A DNA stretch of 64,000 bases from Paracoccus haematequi (GCA_945881965.1 CAMCVS010000012.1:1-64000), one strand, 5' to 3'. Shown: positions 52,314-62,435, counted from the stretch's first letter. The notes: generated by a model from the sequence alone, not told the origin. Made by a program: numbers and translations.

Positions 52314-53159
52314 TTGCGCCGCACCGACAGGTGCGCCTTCGGCCTCGGCCTGGGCATAGGCGCGGCGGCGTTTGGTTTCGATCATGTCCGCGATCCTGAC
52401 CATGGCCAGTCCGCGGGTGATCAACATGGCCGGGAACATGGCCCATAGCGTGGTTGTCCAGACAAGTGTTTGCGGGTTTTCCAACGCAGAGATCGACAGC
52501 AGATCGGTCGCCGCCTTGGCAAAGGCTGGCATCAGGAATGGCAGCAAAAACCCTAAGGAAAAGTTAAGGCGCGCATCCCGTTGCAACCGCGTCACCACAT
52601 CGCCCCCGCCTGTTGGATCAAACAGCGGCAGGTTGATCCACACGTTGAACGCGCCGTTGCGCGCGGGCCAGCCGCGCAGCCGCACCTGCACGAAAAACAC
52701 CAGCACCATCAGCAGCGACAACCCATACGCCATCGCCGCCGACAACCGCAGCGTGGCCACCAGACGCGGCGACGCCTCGATCGGCAAGACCAGCGTCAGC
52801 AACCGCACCGGCGAGAACGGAAAATCCAGCACCTGTGCCACGATCCGGCCCAAGGACAGAAACAGCCGCGACGCCCCGTTCGAATCGACCGCGCCGCGCG
52901 AAATCATCGTGATCGACAGCACGACCAGCAGGGTGAACAGATACCGCAGCCGGTTGAACGGCGGGGCATAGCGGAATTCCAGCAGGCTGGGATAGGCGGA
53001 ACTGTATTCCACCATGGTCAGCACCGCCGCCAGCAACGCGACAAGCATCACCACCTGCGTCGTGTCCGCAGCCACCCCCGGCAACAGCAGCGCAGGCGTC
53101 ACCACCAAAAGCGCCACTAGCAGGCCACGCACCAGCGCGCTTGTCATTCGTGCAATCAC
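52305..53159 (-). CDS. Multi-pass membrane protein, conserved but unassigned
   Basis: 284 residues from GTG 53159 (GGGAAAGAG upstream) or ATG 53147. At least six hydrophobic segments: LVRGLLVALLVVTPALLLPG, VVMLVALLAAVLTMVEY, LRYLFTLLVVLSITMIS, LRLSAAMAYGLSLLMVLVFF, LGFLLPFLMPAF, TLWAMFPAMLITRGLA. The soluble stretch between TM 4 and 5 has NVWINLPLFDPTGGGDVVTR. No enzymatic motif recognised. It overlaps the EEP-family gene region, suggesting co-expression. Confidence 0.8.
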   Translation of the reverse strand: MIARMTSALVRGLLVALLVVTPALLLPGVAADTTQVVMLVALLAAVLTMVEYSSAYPSLLEFRYAPPFNRLRYLFTLLVVLSITMISRGAVDSNGASRLFLSLGRIVAQVLDFPFSPVRLLTLVLPIEASPRLVATLRLSAAMAYGLSLLMVLVFFVQVRLRGWPARNGAFNVWINLPLFDPTGGGDVVTRLQRDARLNFSLGFLLPFLMPAFAKAATDLLSISALENPQTLVWTTTLWAMFPAMLITRGLAMVRIADMIETKRRRAYAQAEAEGAPVGAAQTI

Positions 53160-53516
53160 TGCTCTTTCCCTTCAAACTGGCCGGGGGCGATACGGTGTCG
53201 CGTCCCTGTTCCAACTTGATCCCACCCTTTTGGGCGGACTGCCTCATTCTTGCCCAAGTTTTGCCTTCTTTCTTGCAGCCCCTCAAGAACCTTGACCATT
53301 AAACCGCAAGTCTCGGGCTATTTCATGAAAGAAGTGGTGCCGGATTGCATCAAAGCTGGTGCAATAAAATGGCACTCTGGCTTGACCCTACAACGGCTTG
53401 TGGCGCCCCCTGTCAGGGACGCCACATCTATGCGTCACGTTGGATTTGTGTCAGTCTTGCCGCAAATGCCGTGCAGTTTCCCGCTCCGGCAGCGCGCCCG
53501 CAATCAAACCCCGCAA
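53160..53516. other. Non-coding gap between the membrane-protein gene and leuD
   Basis: 357 bp without a convincing gene. It holds an imperfect hairpin at 53400-53425 (GTGGCG / CGCCAC with an inner CCCT/AGGG pair), which may end the leuD message, and must contain the promoter for the membrane-protein gene. Base composition is lower in GC than the flanking genes. I see no RNA gene. Confidence 0.6.
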
Positions 53517-53522
53517 TCAAAC
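53497..53522 (-). repeat. 13-bp tandem duplication over the leuD stop
   Basis: Two adjacent copies of CCCGCAATCAAAC; the second covers the leuD stop codon. Harmless to the protein, since the extra copy lies downstream of the stop. Confidence 0.85.
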
Positions 53523-54122
53523 CCAGGGACGATCCGCCGCTGCCCGCGCCTCGAACGCATCAATCGCGGTGCCCTTTTCCATCGTCAGGCCGATGTCGTC
53601 CAACCCGTTCAGCAGGCAGTGTTTCTTGAACGGGTCGATGTCGAAATGGAACGTCTCGCCATCGGATGCCGTCACCGTCTGCGCCGCGAGGTCGATCTGC
53701 ACCCGCGCGTTCGCGCCCTTTTCCGCGTCCTGCATCAACAGCGCGACCGCGTCAGCCGGCAGCGCAATCGGCAGGATGCCGTTCTTGAAGCAGTTGGAAT
53801 AAAAGATGTCGGCGAACGAGGTCGAGATCACGCAACGGATGCCGAAATCCAACAGCGCCCAAGGCGCATGTTCGCGCGACGATCCGCAGCCGAAATTGTC
53901 CCCTGCAATCAGGATTTCCGCGCTGCGGTATTGCGGCTGGTTCAGCACGAAATCGGGGTTCTCGTTGCCCTCACGATCAAACCGCATCTCGTCGAACAGG
54001 TTCTTGCCCAGGCCCGAGCGCTGGATGGTCTTCAGGAACTGTTTCGGGATGATCATGTCGGTGTCGATATTGACCAAGGGCATGGGGGCCGCGATGCCGG
54101 TCAGGGTGGTAAATTTTTGCAT
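53517..54122 (-). CDS. leuD: 3-isopropylmalate dehydratase small subunit
   Basis: 201 residues; swivelling domain of isopropylmalate isomerase. [32 protein letters not shown] at the N-terminus and the active-site loop [18 protein letters not shown] are diagnostic; [16 protein letters not shown] is also conserved. Normal length. The ATG overlaps the stop of the unknown gene upstream (TAATG), so leuD translation is now coupled to the inserted islet rather than directly to leuC. Confidence 0.96.
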   Translation of the reverse strand: MQKFTTLTGIAAPMPLVNIDTDMIIPKQFLKTIQRSGLGKNLFDEMRFDREGNENPDFVLNQPQYRSAEILIAGDNFGCGSSREHAPWALLDFGIRCVISTSFADIFYSNCFKNGILPIALPADAVALLMQDAEKGANARVQIDLAAQTVTASDGETFHFDIDPFKKHCLLNGLDDIGLTMEKGTAIDAFEARAAADRPWV

Positions 54123-55258
54123 TACAGCTCTTCACTTTCTTCGATTATGCGGATGTTGCGTGGGTTCCGCAAATAATAACGCTGCCCCTCGAACTCCAAG
54201 TCGCCTTCTATTCTGATCTCGGATTTACTCTCATGTGCTTCGATTGCTTTGCGGTAATCTCCAGCAGACAGGTCGACTGACACGCTTCTGCGCTGGCCTT
54301 CGACAAAGGTCTTCAGCTTTATGGTGCCTTCTGTCTCCTGAACGTCTCTTGTCAGACCCATCACATAACCCTCAAGAACCTCATTCCTGAAGGATTGTCG
54401 CTCCTTTAGTACCCGAGCCGCCTCGGATAAGACCTCACTCTGGTTAACCGAAAACTCGCGGCGGAATCTGGGTTGCGGAGCGCTCCGCGTCATTGCCCAA
54501 TTAAGCGAAAAGTCCAGACCGTCTCCATCTTTGATTAGGCCTGCAATTGCAAGACAGAGATTTGAGCTGACGCCCTTATGAACAACTGCTTCGAAAGCTT
54601 CGATGTCTCCGCCGCGCCCGACTTCATCAAGCGCAGTCGTCAGGGCATCTATAGCTTTCATCAGGGTTATGGTGACTTGTCGCGAAAACGGTTCCTCATC
54701 AAAATCGGGCCACAGCGTTGCTTGAGTCCCGTCGGCCAACCGAGGTGGCACGGGAGAATAGAGGTTTACGACGAAACTTCCGTGTTCTGTTTGACCCAGT
54801 TTTACCGACCTCAAGTATTCAGTTGCTTTCGCGTTACTTCCGCTGCGGAAATATCTCTGCGGTGCTCCGGCGGAGCACGCCGCGGCTAGCAGCGCATCTT
54901 TGCTTTGCTGAACGAGATCAACCCCTGCGAGCAGGCTTATAGAACCATCATCTTCTGCGTCTGGCGCCCTGAAGCGAATAACGTCTCGATCCGAGTGAAC
55001 AAGATCCCGATAGACTGATGTCTCATCTCGCTCTTCAGCGCGAGCAATACTGGCGATGACACTAGAGACTGATGCGGCGTAGTCGCCCAATCGTTCTGAA
55101 CCAGGCGCAAAAGCCTCTGTGTTCGCGGGGCCATTGTATACAACTCCGCGATTGCCAAGGTTCTCGACAATCTCCCAGCCTTGCGTTCTCAAGTAAGCAT
55201 TGATCGAGAGAACCGATACCGCACGCAGTGCTTCATCGTCAGTGATGATCGCTCTCAT
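54122..55258 (-). CDS. Unknown protein of the leuC-leuD islet
   Basis: 378 residues that I cannot assign to a family. The sequence is acidic/neutral and mixed alpha-beta; [20 protein letters not shown] and [20 protein letters not shown] near the N-terminus, [20 protein letters not shown] in the middle, and a beta-rich end ([20 protein letters not shown]). No TM segment, no nucleotide-binding motif. Codon and base composition are clearly less GC-rich than leuC and leuD. ATGA overlap with the DUF4365 gene and TAATG overlap with leuD. Likely the functional partner of the DUF4365 protein. Confidence 0.8.
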   Translation of the reverse strand: MRAIITDDEALRAVSVLSINAYLRTQGWEIVENLGNRGVVYNGPANTEAFAPGSERLGDYAASVSSVIASIARAEERDETSVYRDLVHSDRDVIRFRAPDAEDDGSISLLAGVDLVQQSKDALLAAACSAGAPQRYFRSGSNAKATEYLRSVKLGQTEHGSFVVNLYSPVPPRLADGTQATLWPDFDEEPFSRQVTITLMKAIDALTTALDEVGRGGDIEAFEAVVHKGVSSNLCLAIAGLIKDGDGLDFSLNWAMTRSAPQPRFRREFSVNQSEVLSEAARVLKERQSFRNEVLEGYVMGLTRDVQETEGTIKLKTFVEGQRRSVSVDLSAGDYRKAIEAHESKSEIRIEGDLEFEGQRYYLRNPRNIRIIEESEEL

Positions 55259-55761
55259 AGGGTTCCATCCTCTGATTTCTTTATCAGGTCAGTCAGCGCA
55301 GTTTGGTCCAATATACGCCCAGAAGGTAAAACAACCTGTTTTGAACCTTGGTCGGTAGATGCCTCTCCAATGAGAGAGTGCCACCAAACGCATCGCTTTA
55401 GTACTAGTTCCTCGGCCGAGATGCTAAGCCAACTTTCTTGCAAAGCGGGGAGAACCATTACCGCCAATAGGAGGGGAACCTGCCGCTCCAAGACTAAGTC
55501 ATTGAAGTTTTTCTGCTTTAGCTCGAACTTGAGTCCGCCCGCCTCGGACCATTCCGGCGAAGACGTAGCTTTCAGCTGGAACTGAACTGACGCGCGTCGG
55601 CTGGAACCCGAGGAGACTTGGATATCGACGCTGTCCCTATCAAGGTTAGGGATAGAAATGGTGTAGCCACAGCCAGCCGCCAAAGCAGCAATGTACGCCG
55701 GTGAAAGCTGTTCTTTTCGGTCGTTGAGCGTCAGAAGCGGCTGTGGCATTACAAGACTCAC
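55255..55761 (-). CDS. DUF4365 family putative nuclease
   Basis: 168 residues from GTG 55761, which overlaps the leuC stop (GTGA) and has GGGAG 5 nt upstream inside leuC. The family pattern is clear: [88 protein letters not shown]. The D...QLK arrangement (DSVDIQV then QFQLKAT) resembles PD-(D/E)xK nuclease cores. DUF4365 domains recur in presumed defence loci; the specific activity is inferred. Composition is lower in GC than the leu genes. Confidence 0.85.
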   Translation of the reverse strand: MSLVMPQPLLTLNDRKEQLSPAYIAALAAGCGYTISIPNLDRDSVDIQVSSGSSRRASVQFQLKATSSPEWSEAGGLKFELKQKNFNDLVLERQVPLLLAVMVLPALQESWLSISAEELVLKRCVWWHSLIGEASTDQGSKQVVLPSGRILDQTALTDLIKKSEDGTL

Positions 55762-57161
55762 ATCATCTCCCGCACATCGGTCAGCCGTCCCGTCACTGCC
55801 GCTGCCGCCGCCATCGCAGGGCTGACCAGATGCGTCCGGCCCTTATACCCTTGCCGCCCTTCGAAATTGCGGTTGGAGGTGGAGGCGCAGCGTTCGCCGG
55901 GGGCGAGTTGGTCGGGGTTCATCGCCAGACACATCGAACAGCCCGCCAGACGCCATTCGAAACCGGCGTCGATGAACACCTGCGCGAGGCCTTCGGCCTC
56001 GGCCTGTGCGCGGACCAGACCTGATCCCGGCACCACCATCGCGCGTTTCACGGCGATTTTCTTGCCTTTGACGATTTCGGCAGCGGCGCGCAGGTCTTCG
56101 ATGCGGCCATTGGTGCAGGACCCGATGAACACGGTGTCAATCGCCACATCGGTCAGTTTCTGGCCCGGCACCAGCCCCATGTAATCTAAGGACCGCCGCG
56201 CGGCATCCACCTTGCCGCCAGTGAAATCATCGGGGTGCGGCACGGTGGCGGTGATCGGCAGCACGTCTTCGGGCGAGGTGCCCCATGTGACGACGGGGGC
56301 GATATCCTCACCTTTCAGGGTCACGACCTTGTCCCAATGGGCGTCGTCATCCGAGAACAGCGTGGCCCACCACGCCATAGCCTTGTCCCAATCCGCACCT
56401 TTCGGCGCATGGGGGCGGCCCTTGACATAGGCGTAGGTAGTTTCGTCCGGAGCAATAAGCCCAGCGCGCGCGCCGCCTTCGATGGCCATGTTGCAGACGG
56501 TCATCCGGCCTTCCATCGACAATTCGCGGATCGCTTGTCCGCAGTATTCGATGACGTAACCCGTGCCGCCTGCGGTGCCCGTGGCCCCGATCACCGACAG
56601 GGTGATGTCCTTTGCGGTGACACCGGGGCGCAATGACCCGGTGATTTCCACCTTCATGTTCTTGGATTTCTTCTGGATCAGCGTTTGCGTCGCCAGCACA
56701 TGTTCCACCTCGGACGTGCCGATTCCATGCGCCAGCGCGCCGAAGGCACCATGCGTCGCGGTATGGCTGTCGCCGCAGACCACGGTCATGCCGGGCAGGG
56801 TCCAGCCCTGTTCGGGCCCGACGATATGCACGATGCCCTGCCGGATATCGGACACCGGGTAATAGTGGATGCCGAAATCGCGCGCGTTCTTGTCCAATGC
56901 GGCGACTTGAATCCGGCTGTCCTCGGTCATCTGGTCGGGGTTTTCGCGCCCCGCCGTGGTGGGCACGTTATGATCCGGCACCGCGATGGTCTTTTCGGGC
57001 GCGCGCACCCGGCGACCCGTCATCCGCAGCCCTTCAAAGGCCTGCGGGCTGGTGACTTCATGCACCAGATGGCGGTCGATATACAAAAGGCAGGTGCCAT
57101 CCTCGGCTTCATGCGCGATATGGGCATCCCAGATTTTATCGTAAAGCGTCTTGCCGGACAT
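55758..57161 (-). CDS. leuC: 3-isopropylmalate dehydratase large subunit
   Basis: 467 residues; the [4Fe-4S] aconitase-family subunit that pairs with LeuD. Diagnostic parts are [12 protein letters not shown] at the start, [40 protein letters not shown] (cluster cysteine) and [31 protein letters not shown] (the two further cluster cysteines and substrate loop). Full length and intact, showing that the islet insertion at its 3' end did not damage it. Confidence 0.97.
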   Translation of the reverse strand: MSGKTLYDKIWDAHIAHEAEDGTCLLYIDRHLVHEVTSPQAFEGLRMTGRRVRAPEKTIAVPDHNVPTTAGRENPDQMTEDSRIQVAALDKNARDFGIHYYPVSDIRQGIVHIVGPEQGWTLPGMTVVCGDSHTATHGAFGALAHGIGTSEVEHVLATQTLIQKKSKNMKVEITGSLRPGVTAKDITLSVIGATGTAGGTGYVIEYCGQAIRELSMEGRMTVCNMAIEGGARAGLIAPDETTYAYVKGRPHAPKGADWDKAMAWWATLFSDDDAHWDKVVTLKGEDIAPVVTWGTSPEDVLPITATVPHPDDFTGGKVDAARRSLDYMGLVPGQKLTDVAIDTVFIGSCTNGRIEDLRAAAEIVKGKKIAVKRAMVVPGSGLVRAQAEAEGLAQVFIDAGFEWRLAGCSMCLAMNPDQLAPGERCASTSNRNFEGRQGYKGRTHLVSPAMAAAAAVTGRLTDVREMM

Positions 57162-57500
57162 GTGGTCCTCTTGGGTGATAAGGGCGGGAAACGGGCGACG
57201 GATCGCGGGTCAGACGCGCGCCAGCACCGAACGCGCAGCGCCATGAAAGCGCTCGGACAGGCGCAGACGGTCGGCAATGTCGAAAATGCGGATCATGCGG
57301 ACGGGGATACAATGCCACCGCAGAGGCATCAATCCCTGACGCGCGGCGTTCCCGCTTGCGTTTCATTGAAATGTCACGCATGGCCTGCTACCTTGTGACC
57401 ACGTCCAGCGTCGGGGCGCATGATCGACGCGCAACCCTAGGAGGACGATGTTCTGTCCCTGCACACTGCCGCGGCACCCGCCGCATTCGGAGGCGCGATC
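57162..57500. other. Divergent intergenic region between leuC and rsfS
   Basis: 339 bp that must hold the promoters of both divergent units. A GGAGG (57489-57493) serves rsfS. I see no T-box, leucine-rich leader peptide or other recognisable leu attenuator. A 28-codon open frame on the minus strand is listed separately. Confidence 0.6.
57210..57296 (-). CDS. Possible 28-residue small ORF upstream of leuC
   Basis: ATG 57296 to TGA 57210 on the minus strand; starts MIRIFDIADRLRLSERF and ends SVLARV. Third positions are about three-quarters G/C, like real genes here, but there is no Shine-Dalgarno and no family. It is 48 nt upstream of the leuC start and could be a leader peptide or chance. Confidence 0.25.
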   Translation of the reverse strand: MIRIFDIADRLRLSERFHGAARSVLARV

Positions 57501-57875
57501 GTGAGCGCGGTCAATGCCTCTCTTGATACGGATGTCAGCAGCGAAGAGTTGCTTGCCGCCGTGCTCGCTTCCCTCGATGATGACAAGGCCGAAGAGGTCG
57601 TGCAGATTGATCTGCGCGGGCGGTCGTCGATTGGCGATTACATGGTGGTCGCGTCGGGGCGGTCCTCGCGTCAGGTCGGCGCGATTGCCGAAAAGCTGGC
57701 CGACCGGCTGAAACAGGCTTATGGCCGTCATTCCAAGATCGAAGGCAAAAACACCGGCGATTGGGTGCTGATTGATACCGGCGATGTCATCGTCCACATC
57801 TTCCGCCCCGAAGTGCGCGAGTTCTATCAGATTGAAAAGATGTGGCTGTCGACCCCCGGTAGCGCGCTGGTCTGA
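57501..57875 (+). CDS. rsfS: Ribosome silencing factor RsfS/Iojap
   Basis: 124 residues from GTG 57501 (GGAGG 7 nt upstream). Family segments are DKAEEVVQIDLRGRSSIGDY MVVASGRSSRQVGAIAEKL and GDWVLIDTGDVIVHIFRPEV REFYQIEKMW. It binds ribosomal protein L14 and blocks subunit joining in slow growth. The TGATG overlap with rlmH is the widely conserved rsfS-rlmH pairing. Confidence 0.96.
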   Translation: MSAVNASLDTDVSSEELLAAVLASLDDDKAEEVVQIDLRGRSSIGDYMVVASGRSSRQVGAIAEKLADRLKQAYGRHSKIEGKNTGDWVLIDTGDVIVHIFRPEVREFYQIEKMWLSTPGSALV

Positions 57876-58345
57876 TGCGCATACATATCTGCGCGGTCGG
57901 GCGGTTGGCTTTGCGCACGCCTGAGGCCGCGCTGATATCGGATTACGTGATGCGCGCGGATCGCACCGGACGGGCCTTGGCGCTGGGTCCGGTGACGGTG
58001 CATGAGGTCGAGGCGAAAAAGCCCGGTATGCCCGCAGAGGCAGAGGCGTTGCGCCGTGTCATTCCCGAACGCGCGACGGTGGTGGTGCTGGACGAACGCG
58101 GGCATCTGCTGTCCTCGCCGGATCTGGCGCTGCGGATCGAGGGCTGGCGTGACGCGGGCGCGCAGGATCTGGCACTTGTGATCGGCGGCGCGGATGGCAC
58201 CGATCCCGGTTTGCGCGATGCGGCGGCGCTGACCTTGTCCCTTGGTCGCATGGTCTGGCCGCATATGCTGGTGCGGGTGATGTTGGCGGAACAGATTTAC
58301 CGCGCCACGTCGATCCTTGCCGGTGGGCCGTATCACCGCCTTTGA
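57875..58345 (+). CDS. rlmH: 23S rRNA pseudouridine-1915 N3-methyltransferase
   Basis: 156 residues, SPOUT-class methyltransferase acting on the 70S ribosome. The C-terminal knot motifs are clear: VVLDERGHLLSS, LALVIGGADGTDPGLRD and LSLGRMVWPHMLVRVMLAEQ IYRA. Length is the family norm. Cotranscribed with rsfS. Confidence 0.96.
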   Translation: MRIHICAVGRLALRTPEAALISDYVMRADRTGRALALGPVTVHEVEAKKPGMPAEAEALRRVIPERATVVVLDERGHLLSSPDLALRIEGWRDAGAQDLALVIGGADGTDPGLRDAAALTLSLGRMVWPHMLVRVMLAEQIYRATSILAGGPYHRL

Positions 58346-58403
58346 CACGGTTCCCTTTGCGCCGCATCCGGCCTAAAAGCACGGCAAATCAAGAGGTGCC
58401 GCG

Positions 58404-59921
58404 ATGACCGTTCCGAAACCCGTGATCCTGTGCATCCTTGACGGCTGGGGCCATCGCGCGGACCGGACGGCGAATGCGCCCGCGCTGGCCCATACCCCGG
58501 CGTTTGATCAGATCATGGCGACCTGCCCCCATGCGCTGTTGACCACGCATGGCCCGGATGTCGGCCTGCCATCGGGGCAGATGGGCAATTCCGAGGTCGG
58601 GCACACCAATATCGGCGCGGGCCGGGTGGTGGCGATGGATCTGGGTCAGATCGACCTGGCGATTGAGGATGGATCGTTCTTTGCCGCCCCCGCGCTGACC
58701 GGGTTCATCGCCGCGCTGCGGGCGTCGGGGGGCACCGCGCATCTGATGGGTGTGATGTCGGATGGCGGGGTGCATGGGCATCTGGCGCATATGGTGGCTG
58801 CCGCCCGCGCGATCACGGCGGCGGGGGTGCCGGTGGCGCTGCACCTGATCACCGATGGCCGCGATGTCGCGCCGAAATCGGGCTATGGCTATCTGTCTGA
58901 TCTGACCGCCGCGCTGCCCCTCGGTGTGCGGCTGGCGACGCTGACCGGGCGCTATTTCGCGCTGGACCGCGACAATCGCTGGGAACGGGTGGCCGAGGCG
59001 GCGGCGGTGATCCTGCGCGCCCAAGGGTTGCATGCGGCAGCCGCCCATGCCGCGATCACCGCCGGGTATGAACGGTCGGAAACCGATGAGTTCATCACCG
59101 CGACGGCACTTGGCGATTATGCTGGCGCGCGCGATGGCGACGGGCTGTTCTGCCTGAATTTCCGCGCCGACCGCGCGCGGGAAATCCTGCGGGCGCTGCT
59201 GGAACCGGGCTTTGCCGCCTTTGACGTGGGCGCGCGCCCACAGTGGGCCGCTGCCATCGGCATGGTGGAATATTCCGACGCGCATAATGCGTGGATGACG
59301 CCGGTGTTCCCGGCGCGTGACATCCGCAATGCCTTGGGCGCTTGGGTGGCCCAACATGGGCGTCGGCAATTCCGCATCGCTGAGACGGAAAAATACCCGC
59401 ATGTCACCTTCTTTCTGAATGGCGGCCGCGAGGAACCCGAGGTGGGCGAGGACCGCTATATGGCCCCCTCGCCCAAGGTGGCGACCTATGATCTGGCCCC
59501 GGAAATGTCCGCCGCCGAAGTGACGCGCGAATTGGTGGCGGCGATTGCACGCGGTTATGACCTGATCGTGGTGAATTACGCCAATCCCGACATGGTGGGC
59601 CATACCGGCGATCTGCGTGCGGCGATCCGTGCCTGCGAGGCGGTGGATGCGGGGCTGGCCCAAGTGCTGCCCGCGCTGGCCGCCGTGGGGGGCGCGATGA
59701 TCGTGACGGCGGATCACGGCAATTGCGAAATGATGGTCGATCCCGTCACCGGCGGGCCGCATACCGCGCATACGCTGAATCCGGTTCCCGTCGCGTTGGT
59801 GGGCGGGCCTGCGGAGGCGCGGCTGCGCAATGGCCGACTGTCCGATCTGGCCCCCACGGTGCTGCACCTGATGGGCTTGCCACAACCGCCTGAAATGACC
59901 GGCGAAAGCCTGATCGCATGA
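58404..59921 (+). CDS. gpmI: 2,3-bisphosphoglycerate-independent phosphoglycerate mutase
   Basis: 505 residues; interconverts 3- and 2-phosphoglycerate using two manganese ions. PVILCILDGWGHR at the start holds the metal aspartate; LPSGQMGNSEVGHTNIGAGR carries the phosphoserine nucleophile; YANPDMVGHTG and IVTADHGNCEMM give the remaining metal ligands; AHTLNPVPVALVG is conserved too. AAGAGG is the ribosome site. Its stop overlaps the EnvC-like gene start by 4 nt. Confidence 0.97.
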   Translation: MTVPKPVILCILDGWGHRADRTANAPALAHTPAFDQIMATCPHALLTTHGPDVGLPSGQMGNSEVGHTNIGAGRVVAMDLGQIDLAIEDGSFFAAPALTGFIAALRASGGTAHLMGVMSDGGVHGHLAHMVAAARAITAAGVPVALHLITDGRDVAPKSGYGYLSDLTAALPLGVRLATLTGRYFALDRDNRWERVAEAAAVILRAQGLHAAAAHAAITAGYERSETDEFITATALGDYAGARDGDGLFCLNFRADRAREILRALLEPGFAAFDVGARPQWAAAIGMVEYSDAHNAWMTPVFPARDIRNALGAWVAQHGRRQFRIAETEKYPHVTFFLNGGREEPEVGEDRYMAPSPKVATYDLAPEMSAAEVTRELVAAIARGYDLIVVNYANPDMVGHTGDLRAAIRACEAVDAGLAQVLPALAAVGGAMIVTADHGNCEMMVDPVTGGPHTAHTLNPVPVALVGGPAEARLRNGRLSDLAPTVLHLMGLPQPPEMTGESLIA

Positions 59922-61057
59922 TCCTGCGTCTGGTTCTATTGTCTTTGCTGGCCTCACCCGTGGCCGCGCAAAGCCTTGACGATCTGCAAGCCGCCGAGGC
60001 CGCGCGCATCGCCGCCATCCGGCTGGATGAGGCGGCGGCGCAGCTGACCGCCGCCGACAGCGCGCGTGACCGCGTGGCTGCCCTGTCGGAAACCGTGCGC
60101 GCCTTTGAGGATGGCCTTGAGGCGCTGCGCGACGGGCTGCGGCGCGCGGCCCTGCGCGAGGCGCGGCTGACCCGCGAATTGGCCGCGCGCGAGGCGGAAA
60201 TCGCCGATCTCTTGGGCGCTTTGCAAAGCATGGGGCGCGGGGCCGCGCCGACGGCGTTTCTGCATCCGGCGGGGGCCTTGGGCACGGCACGCGCCGGGAT
60301 GATCCTGTCCGATGTTGCGCCTGCGCTGAACACCCGCGCCGCAGACTTGCGCACCCGTCTGGACGAGGTGCGCATCCTGCGCGCCTTGCAGGAAAGCGCC
60401 GCCGCGACATTGGCCAAGGGCCTTGACGGCGCGCAGACCGCGCGCACCGACCTGAGCCAAGCGATTGCCAACCGCCAACCCCTGCCGCGCAAATTCACCG
60501 AAGACCCGGTTCGCACCGCGATCCTGATTGCCTCGACCGAGACGCTCGAAGGCTTTGCCTCGGGCCTGTCGGAAATGGCGCGCGATGAAACCGACGTCGA
60601 ACTGCCCGACATCACCGCGCAGAAGGGCCGTCTGGCCTTGCCGGTCGCGGGTCGCCTGATCCGCCGCGCGAATGAGGCGGACGCCGCCGGGGTCGCGCGC
60701 CCCGGTGTGGTGCTGGCCACCCGTCCCCGCGCGCTGGTCACGGCCCCCGCCGCCGCCACGATCCGCTATCTGGGGCCGCTTCTGGACTACGGAAACGTGA
60801 TCATCCTGGAACCGGGGCCGGGCACTCTGTTGGTGTTGGCGGGTCTTGATCTGGTCTATGGTGCAACCGGAGAGGTGGTGCCTGCCGGGGCACCGCTGGG
60901 GCTGATGGGCGGATCGGACAGCAATCCGGACGCCATTTTGCCGGAAAACACCGAAGGCACTGGCAGCGGGCGGCCGGAAACGCTCTATATCGAGATCAGA
61001 GTGGACCAAAGCCCGGTCGATCCGGCAGAATGGTTCGATGCATTGAAGGATGGATGA
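59918..61057 (+). CDS. EnvC-like murein hydrolase activator with a degenerate LytM domain
   Basis: 379 residues with a signal peptide (LVLLSLLASPVAAQ), a long coiled-coil (about 20-190) and a C-terminal LytM/M23-type domain (LVTAPAAATIRYLGPLLDYG NVIILEPGPG). The M23 zinc ligands are absent: the usual D-H-G is replaced by LEPG and LHFE by LYIE. As with E. coli EnvC the domain is thus likely a regulator that activates amidases at the septum. The gpmI-envC-ctpA order is widely conserved in proteobacteria. Confidence 0.88.
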   Translation: MILRLVLLSLLASPVAAQSLDDLQAAEAARIAAIRLDEAAAQLTAADSARDRVAALSETVRAFEDGLEALRDGLRRAALREARLTRELAAREAEIADLLGALQSMGRGAAPTAFLHPAGALGTARAGMILSDVAPALNTRAADLRTRLDEVRILRALQESAAATLAKGLDGAQTARTDLSQAIANRQPLPRKFTEDPVRTAILIASTETLEGFASGLSEMARDETDVELPDITAQKGRLALPVAGRLIRRANEADAAGVARPGVVLATRPRALVTAPAAATIRYLGPLLDYGNVIILEPGPGTLLVLAGLDLVYGATGEVVPAGAPLGLMGGSDSNPDAILPENTEGTGSGRPETLYIEIRVDQSPVDPAEWFDALKDG

Positions 61058-61060
61058 CAG

Positions 61061-62392
61061 ATGAAGAAGTTCGTTCTGGCCGCGCTTGGCGGAACCCTGA
61101 TCGGCGCGATTGCCACGACGCAAGTGGCCGGGCCGCTGCTGGCGCAAGAGGCGGCGAAAACCACGGTGTACGAACAGCTTGATCTGTTCGGTGACATCTT
61201 TGACCGCATCCGCGCGCAATATGTCGAAGAGGTGGACGAGCAGAAGCTGATCGAGGCCGCGATCAACGGCATGCTCACCTCGCTCGACCCCCATTCCAGC
61301 TATCTGGCCCCCGAGGCCGCCGCCGACATGCGCACACAGACGCGTGGCGAATTTGGCGGGCTGGGCATCGAGGTCACCCAAGAGGATGGTTTCGTCAAGG
61401 TCGTCTCGCCCATCGACGGCACCCCTGCGGATGCCGCCGGGATTGAGTCCGGCGATTTCATCACCCATGTCGATGGCGAATCGCTGTTGGGGCTGCCCTT
61501 GGATGACGCGGTCGAGATGATGCGCGGTCCGGTTGGGTCGGAAATCATCGTGACCATCGTGCGCAAGGATGTGCCCGAACCCTTTGACGTGTCCATCGTC
61601 CGTGACACGATCAAACTGACCGCTGTGCGCGCCCGGACCGAAGGCAAATCTGTGGTGCTGCGCGTGACCACCTTCAACGACCAGACCTATGCCAATCTGG
61701 AATCCGGTCTGGCCAAGGCCGTCGAAGAGGCGGGCGGCATGGACGCCGTGTCGGGCGTGGTGCTGGACCTGCGCAACAACCCCGGCGGTCTGCTGACCCA
61801 GGCGATCAAGGTGTCGGATGCCTTCCTCGACAAGGGCGAAATCGTGTCCACCCGTGGCCGCAACCCGTCCGAAGGCGACCGTTACAACGCCACCCCCGGC
61901 GATCTGGCGCAGGCCAAGCCGGTTGTGGTGCTGATCAACGGCGGGTCGGCCTCGGCGTCGGAAATCGTCGCGGGCGCGTTGCAGGATCATCGCCGCGCCA
62001 TCGTCATCGGCACCAAATCCTTCGGCAAAGGATCGGTCCAGACGGTGATGCCGCTGAAGGGTGAGGGCGCGATGCGCCTGACCACGGCGCGCTATTACAC
62101 GCCGTCAGGCCGGTCGATCCAGAACCTTGGCGTGACGCCCGATATCCTGGTGGAACAGCCCCGCCGCGATCCGGCTGCCGAACCCGAGGCCGAGGCCAAG
62201 CCCGATGGCCGGTCCGAGGCCGACCTGCGCGGCACCCTGCGCAATGACAGCCTGACCGAAGACGAAATCCGTCTGATCGAAGAGGATCGCGCCCGCGCCG
62301 AAGAGGCCGCGAAACTGCGCGTCGATGATTACCAGTTGGCCTATGCGCTGGATATCCTCAAGGGCATGGCGGCGCTGCAACCGAAACAGTGA
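61061..62392 (+). CDS. ctpA: Carboxy-terminal processing protease (S41, CtpA)
   Basis: 443 residues. A signal anchor ([20 protein letters not shown]), then [30 protein letters not shown], a PDZ domain (about 95-175), and the S41 catalytic region: [31 protein letters not shown] with the nucleophilic serine, and [10 protein letters not shown] with the catalytic lysine. A periplasmic protease that trims envelope proteins. Only 3 nt after the EnvC-like gene. Confidence 0.96.
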   Translation: MKKFVLAALGGTLIGAIATTQVAGPLLAQEAAKTTVYEQLDLFGDIFDRIRAQYVEEVDEQKLIEAAINGMLTSLDPHSSYLAPEAAADMRTQTRGEFGGLGIEVTQEDGFVKVVSPIDGTPADAAGIESGDFITHVDGESLLGLPLDDAVEMMRGPVGSEIIVTIVRKDVPEPFDVSIVRDTIKLTAVRARTEGKSVVLRVTTFNDQTYANLESGLAKAVEEAGGMDAVSGVVLDLRNNPGGLLTQAIKVSDAFLDKGEIVSTRGRNPSEGDRYNATPGDLAQAKPVVVLINGGSASASEIVAGALQDHRRAIVIGTKSFGKGSVQTVMPLKGEGAMRLTTARYYTPSGRSIQNLGVTPDILVEQPRRDPAAEPEAEAKPDGRSEADLRGTLRNDSLTEDEIRLIEEDRARAEEAAKLRVDDYQLAYALDILKGMAALQPKQ

Positions 62393-62398
62393 CGCAGA

Positions 62399-62435
62399 CG
62401 CCGCGCGGGCCCATACCGGGTTTCCCCGCGCGGCG
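62399..62435 (+). terminator. Long hairpin after ctpA
   Basis: An 11-bp perfect stem CGCCGCGCGGG / CCCGCGCGGCG with a 15-nt loop, beginning 7 nt after the ctpA stop, followed by TTGTCGGTT. Terminator-like but with a weak T tract. Confidence 0.55.

Noticed and set aside
53160-53516. Small + strand frames in the gap upstream of leuD's 3' end
   Set aside because: They lack ribosome sites, have mixed composition and run antisense into leuD.
58389-61990. Two long minus-strand frames over gpmI, envC-like and ctpA genes
   Set aside because: Their sense-strand counterparts are unmistakable housekeeping genes, and the frames show no motif.
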